Positions 60,401 to 64,000 of a stretch of 64,000 nt of DNA are shown piece by piece. The position numbers and the translations under genes were made by a program. Under the pieces are notes generated by a model. That model was not told where the DNA came from. It made no database searches and saw only the letters and a list, made by a program, of their open reading frames with translations. Numbering within the stretch: the first letter of the stretch is position 1; each line of letters opens with the position of its first letter. Origin of the DNA: Yamagishiella unicocca (Eukaryota > Chlorophyta > Chlorophyceae > Chlamydomonadales > Volvocaceae); the NCBI GenBank assembly GCA_003116995.1, contig BDSL01000167.1:64797-128796 (forward strand), written 5' to 3'.

Positions 60401-63400
60401 AAATCCCAAGATGTACAGCAGTGCCAAATCGGGCCCAAGATTGATCCAAATGGGATCCAATTAATATTATAAATATTATATGTCCAATTAAGGACCAATG
60501 GCCAAGAAAAAATATTTTTGGTCCTAGGTTACACTTTTGGCCTCCTGATGGTTTATCCATGGTTTCGGGGCCAATCCCACCCCCAAAAAATATTTTGATG
60601 ACACCAACTGCCTTGATTTCTTCTCCTGAACAAAATGAGTATAATATTGCTATACTTTGTCGTACATTCGGGTACTGTACTGCTAAACCCTAAGACTAAA
60701 TCCCAAGATGTACAGCAGTGCAAATCGGCCCAAGATTGATCCAAATGGGATCCAATTAATATTATAAATATTATATGTCCTAATTAAGGACCAATGGCCA
60801 AGAAAAAATATTTTTGGTCCTAGGTTACACTTTTGGCCTCCTGATGGTTTATCCATGGTTTCGGGGCCAATCCCACCCCCAAAAAATATTTTGATGACAC
60901 CAACTGCCTTGATTTCTTCTCCTGAACAAAATGAGTATAATATTGCTATACTTTGTCGTACATTCGGGTACTGTACTGCTAAACCCTAAGACTAAATCCC
61001 AAGATGTACAGCAGTGCCAAATCGGGCCCAAGATTGATCCAAATGGGATCCAATTAATATTATAAATATTATATGTCCCTAATTAAGGACCAATGGCCAA
61101 GAAAAAATATTTTTGGTCCTAGGTTACACTTTTGGGCCTCCTGATGGTTTTATCCATGGTTTCGGGGCCAATCCCACCCCCAAAAATATTTTGATGACAC
61201 CAACTGCCTTGATTTCTTCTCCTGAACAAAATGAGTATATATTGCTATACTTTGTCGTACATTCGGGTACTGTACTGCTAAACCCTAAGACTAAATCCCA
61301 AGATGTACAGCAGTGCCAAATCGGGCCCAAGATTGATCCAAATGGGATCCAATTAATATTATAAATATTATATGTCCCAATTAAGGACCAATGGCCAAGA
61401 AAAAATATTTTTGGTCCTAGGTTACACTTTTGGCCTCCTGATGGTTTATCCATGGTTTCGGGGCCAATCCCACCCCCAAAAAATATTTTGATGACACCAA
61501 CTGCCTTGATTTCTTCTCCTGAACAAAATGAGTATAATATTGCTATACTTTGTCGTACATTCGGGTACTGTACTGCTAAACCCTAAGACTAAATCCCAAG
61601 ATGTACAGCAGTGCCAAATCGGGCCCAAGATTGATCCAAATGGGATCCAATTAATATTATAAATATTATATGTCCCAATTAAGGACAATGGCCAAGAAAA
61701 AATATTTTTGGTCCTAGGTTACACTTTTGGCCTCCTGATGGTTTATCCATGGTTTCGGGGCCAATCCCACCCCCAAAAATATTTTGATGACACCAACTGC
61801 CTTGATTTTCTTCTCTTGAACAAAATGAGTATAATATTGCTATACTTTGTCGTACATTCGGGTACTGTACTGCTAAACCCTAAGACTAAATCCCAAGATG
61901 TACAGCAGTGCCAAATCGGGCCCAAGATTGATCCAAATGGGATCCAATTAATATTATAAATATTATATGTCCAATTAAGGACCAATGGCCAAGAAAAAAT
62001 ATTTTTGGTCCTAGGTTACACTTTTGGCCTCCTGATGGTTTATCCATGGTTTCGGGGCCAATCCCACCCCCAAAAAATATTTTGATGACACCAACTGCCT
62101 TGATTTCTTCTCTTGAACAAAATGAGTATAATATTGCTATACTTTGTCGTACATTCGGGTACTGTACTGCTAAACCCTAAGACTAAATCCCAAGATGTAC
62201 AGCAGTGCCAAATCGGGCCCAAGATTGATCCAAATGGGATCCAATTAATATTATAAATATTATATGTCCAATTAAGGACCAATGGCCAAGAAAAAATATT
62301 TTTGGTCCTAGGTTACACTTTTGGCCTCCTGATGTTTTATCCATGGTTTCGGGGCCAATCCCACCCCCAAAAAAATTTTTGATGACACCAACTGCCTTGA
62401 TTTCTTCTCCTGAACAAAATGAGTATAATATTGCTATACTTTGTCGTACATTCGGGTACTGTACTGCTAAACCCTAAGACTAAATCCCAAGATGTACAGC
62501 AGTGCCAAATCGGGCCCAAGATTGATCCAAATGGGATCCAATTAATATTATAAATATTATATGTCCTAATTAAGGACCAATGGCCAAGAAAAAATATTTT
62601 TGGTCCTAGGTTACACTTTTGGCCTCCTGATGGTTTATCCATGGTTTCGGGGCCAATCCCACCCCCAAAAAATATTTTGATGACACCAACTGCCTTGATT
62701 TCTTCTCCTGAACAAAATGAGTATAATATTGCTATACTTTGTCGTACATTCGGGGTACTGTACTGCTAAACCCTAAGACTAAATCCCAAGATGTACAGCA
62801 GTGCCAAATCGGGCCCAAGATTGATCCAAATGGGATCCAATTAATATTATAAATATTATATGTCCTAATTAAGGACCAATGGCCAAGAAAAAATATTTTT
62901 GGTCCTAGGTTACACTTTTGGCCTCCTGATGGTTTATCCATGGTTTCGGGGCCAATCCCACCCCCAAAAAATATTTTGATGACACCAACTGCCTTGATTT
63001 CTTCTCTTGAACAAAATGAGTATAATATTGCTTATACTTTGTCGTACATTCGGGTACTGTACTGCTAAACCCTAAGACTAAATCCCAAGATGTACAGCAG
63101 TGCCAAATCGGGCCCAAGATTGATCCAAATGGGATCCAATTAAATATTAAAATATTATATGTCCCAATTAAGGACCAATGGCCAAGAAAAAATATTTTTT
63201 GGTCCTAGGTTACACTTTTGGCCTCCTGATGGTTTATCCCATGGTTTCGGGGCCAATCCCACCCCCAAAAAATATTTTTGATGACACCAACTGCCTTGAT
63301 TTCTTCTCTTGAACAAAATGAGTATAATATTGCTATACTTTGTCGTACATTCGGGTACTGTACTGCTAAACCCTAAGACTAAAATCCCAAGATGTACAGC

Positions 63401-64000
63401 AGTGCCAAATCGGGCCCAAGATTGATCCAAAATGGGATCCAATTAATATTATAAAATATTATATGTCCCAATTTAAGGACCAATGGCCAAGAAAAAATAT
63501 TTTTGGTCCTAGGTTACACTTTTGGCCTCCTGATGTTTATCCATGGTTTTCGGGGCCAATCCCCACCCCCAAAAAATATTTTGATGACACCAACTGCCTT
63601 GATTTCTTCTCCTGAACAAAATGAGTATAATATTGCTATACTTTGTCGTACATTCGGGTACTGTACTGCTAAACCCTAAGACTAAATCCCAAGATGTACA
63701 GCAGTGCCAAATCGGGCCCAAGATTGATCCAAATGGGATCCAATTAATATTATAATATTATATGTCCCAATTAAGGACCAATGGCCAAGAAAAATATTTT
63801 TGGTCCTAGGTTTACACTTTTGGCCTCCTGATGGTTTTATCCATGGTTTCGGGGCCAATCCCACCCCCAAAAAATATTTTGATGACACCAACTGCCTTGA
63901 TTTCTTCTCCTGAACAAAATGAGTATAATATTGCTATACTTTGTCGTACATTCGGGTACTGTACTGCTAAACCCTAAGACTAAATCCCAAGATGTACAGC
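57451..64000. repeat. 298-bp satellite, type B block reaching the window end
   Basis: Same satellite continued. The marker AAATCAGGCCC passes through TCAGGGCCC and TCGGCCC (57451-58050) and settles as AAATCGGGCCC from about 58346. Units here vary between about 295 and 300 bp, with TGTCCAATTAAG replacing TGTCCTAATTAAG in some. Beyond about 61000 many one-base length changes appear in homopolymers. The array does not end within the window, and about 54 units are seen in total over both blocks. Confidence 0.95.

Noticed and set aside
48045..64000. Chain of identical 101-codon minus-strand reading frames, one per satellite unit
   Set aside because: They arise from a 298-bp repeat without stops in one frame. 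The frame shifts each unit, there is no recognisable domain, and indels in the type B block break them freely.
47833..64000. Regularly spaced repeats suggesting a CRISPR array
   Set aside because: The repeat is contiguous with no unique spacers, there are no cas genes, and the window is eukaryotic.

Overview
The window looks like nuclear DNA of a chlorophyte green alga, probably of the volvocine (Chlamydomonas/Volvox) group. The evidence is that genes are built from many short exons with GT-AG introns, exons are very GC-rich with G/C third positions, and low-complexity Ala/Gly/Gln tracts are common. Two kinds of organelle gene support this: a thylakoid STN8/STL1-type protein kinase and organellar ssDNA-binding (OSB/PDF-motif) proteins. 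There are no bacterial operons, tRNAs, rRNAs or CRISPR arrays. Species and family calls rest on reading the sequence and on memory of the families; no database was searched.

Layout. 1-2003: intergenic or 3' UTR. 2004-17356 (minus): one very large gene. I resolve 31 exons whose phases all agree, giving about 2306 residues: an N-terminal block, a long coiled-coil region cut into many small exons, Ser/Ala/Gly-rich linkers, and a C-terminal domain resembling a chloroplast M48 peptidase that has lost all three zinc ligands. 17357-20387: intergenic, with a near-perfect 25-bp-stem hairpin. 20388-22452 (plus): a small four-helix membrane protein. 23249-26366 and 28646-31769 (both minus): two tandem OSB-like genes. 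The first has an OB fold plus two PDF modules, the second has a transit-like N-terminus plus four PDF modules and no visible OB fold. A palindromic repeat cluster lies inside the first gene's long intron. 32616-37185 (plus): an STN8/STL1-like kinase of 496 residues in nine exons. 40271-44993 (plus, 5' end unresolved): a membrane-anchored protein of a conserved family whose function I do not know.

From about 45.6 kb to the end there are no believable genes. A foldback repeat cluster (45590-47005) is followed by about 800 bp of (GGGGCT)n, which runs without a gap into a 298-bp AT-rich satellite filling the last 16 kb (about 54 copies). The first 26 satellite units all have exactly the same length. 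Further right a second sequence type takes over, and near the right edge homopolymer indels pile up, suggesting lower-quality sequence near a contig end.

Three genes point to organelle upkeep: the kinase (thylakoid phosphorylation) and the two OSB-like genes (organelle DNA). I see no sign that they form a functional cluster beyond the tandem duplication. The observations most worth following are the pseudo-M48 domain on a giant coiled-coil protein, the modular growth of PDF motifs by exon-pair duplication, and the (GGGGCT)n/satellite junction.
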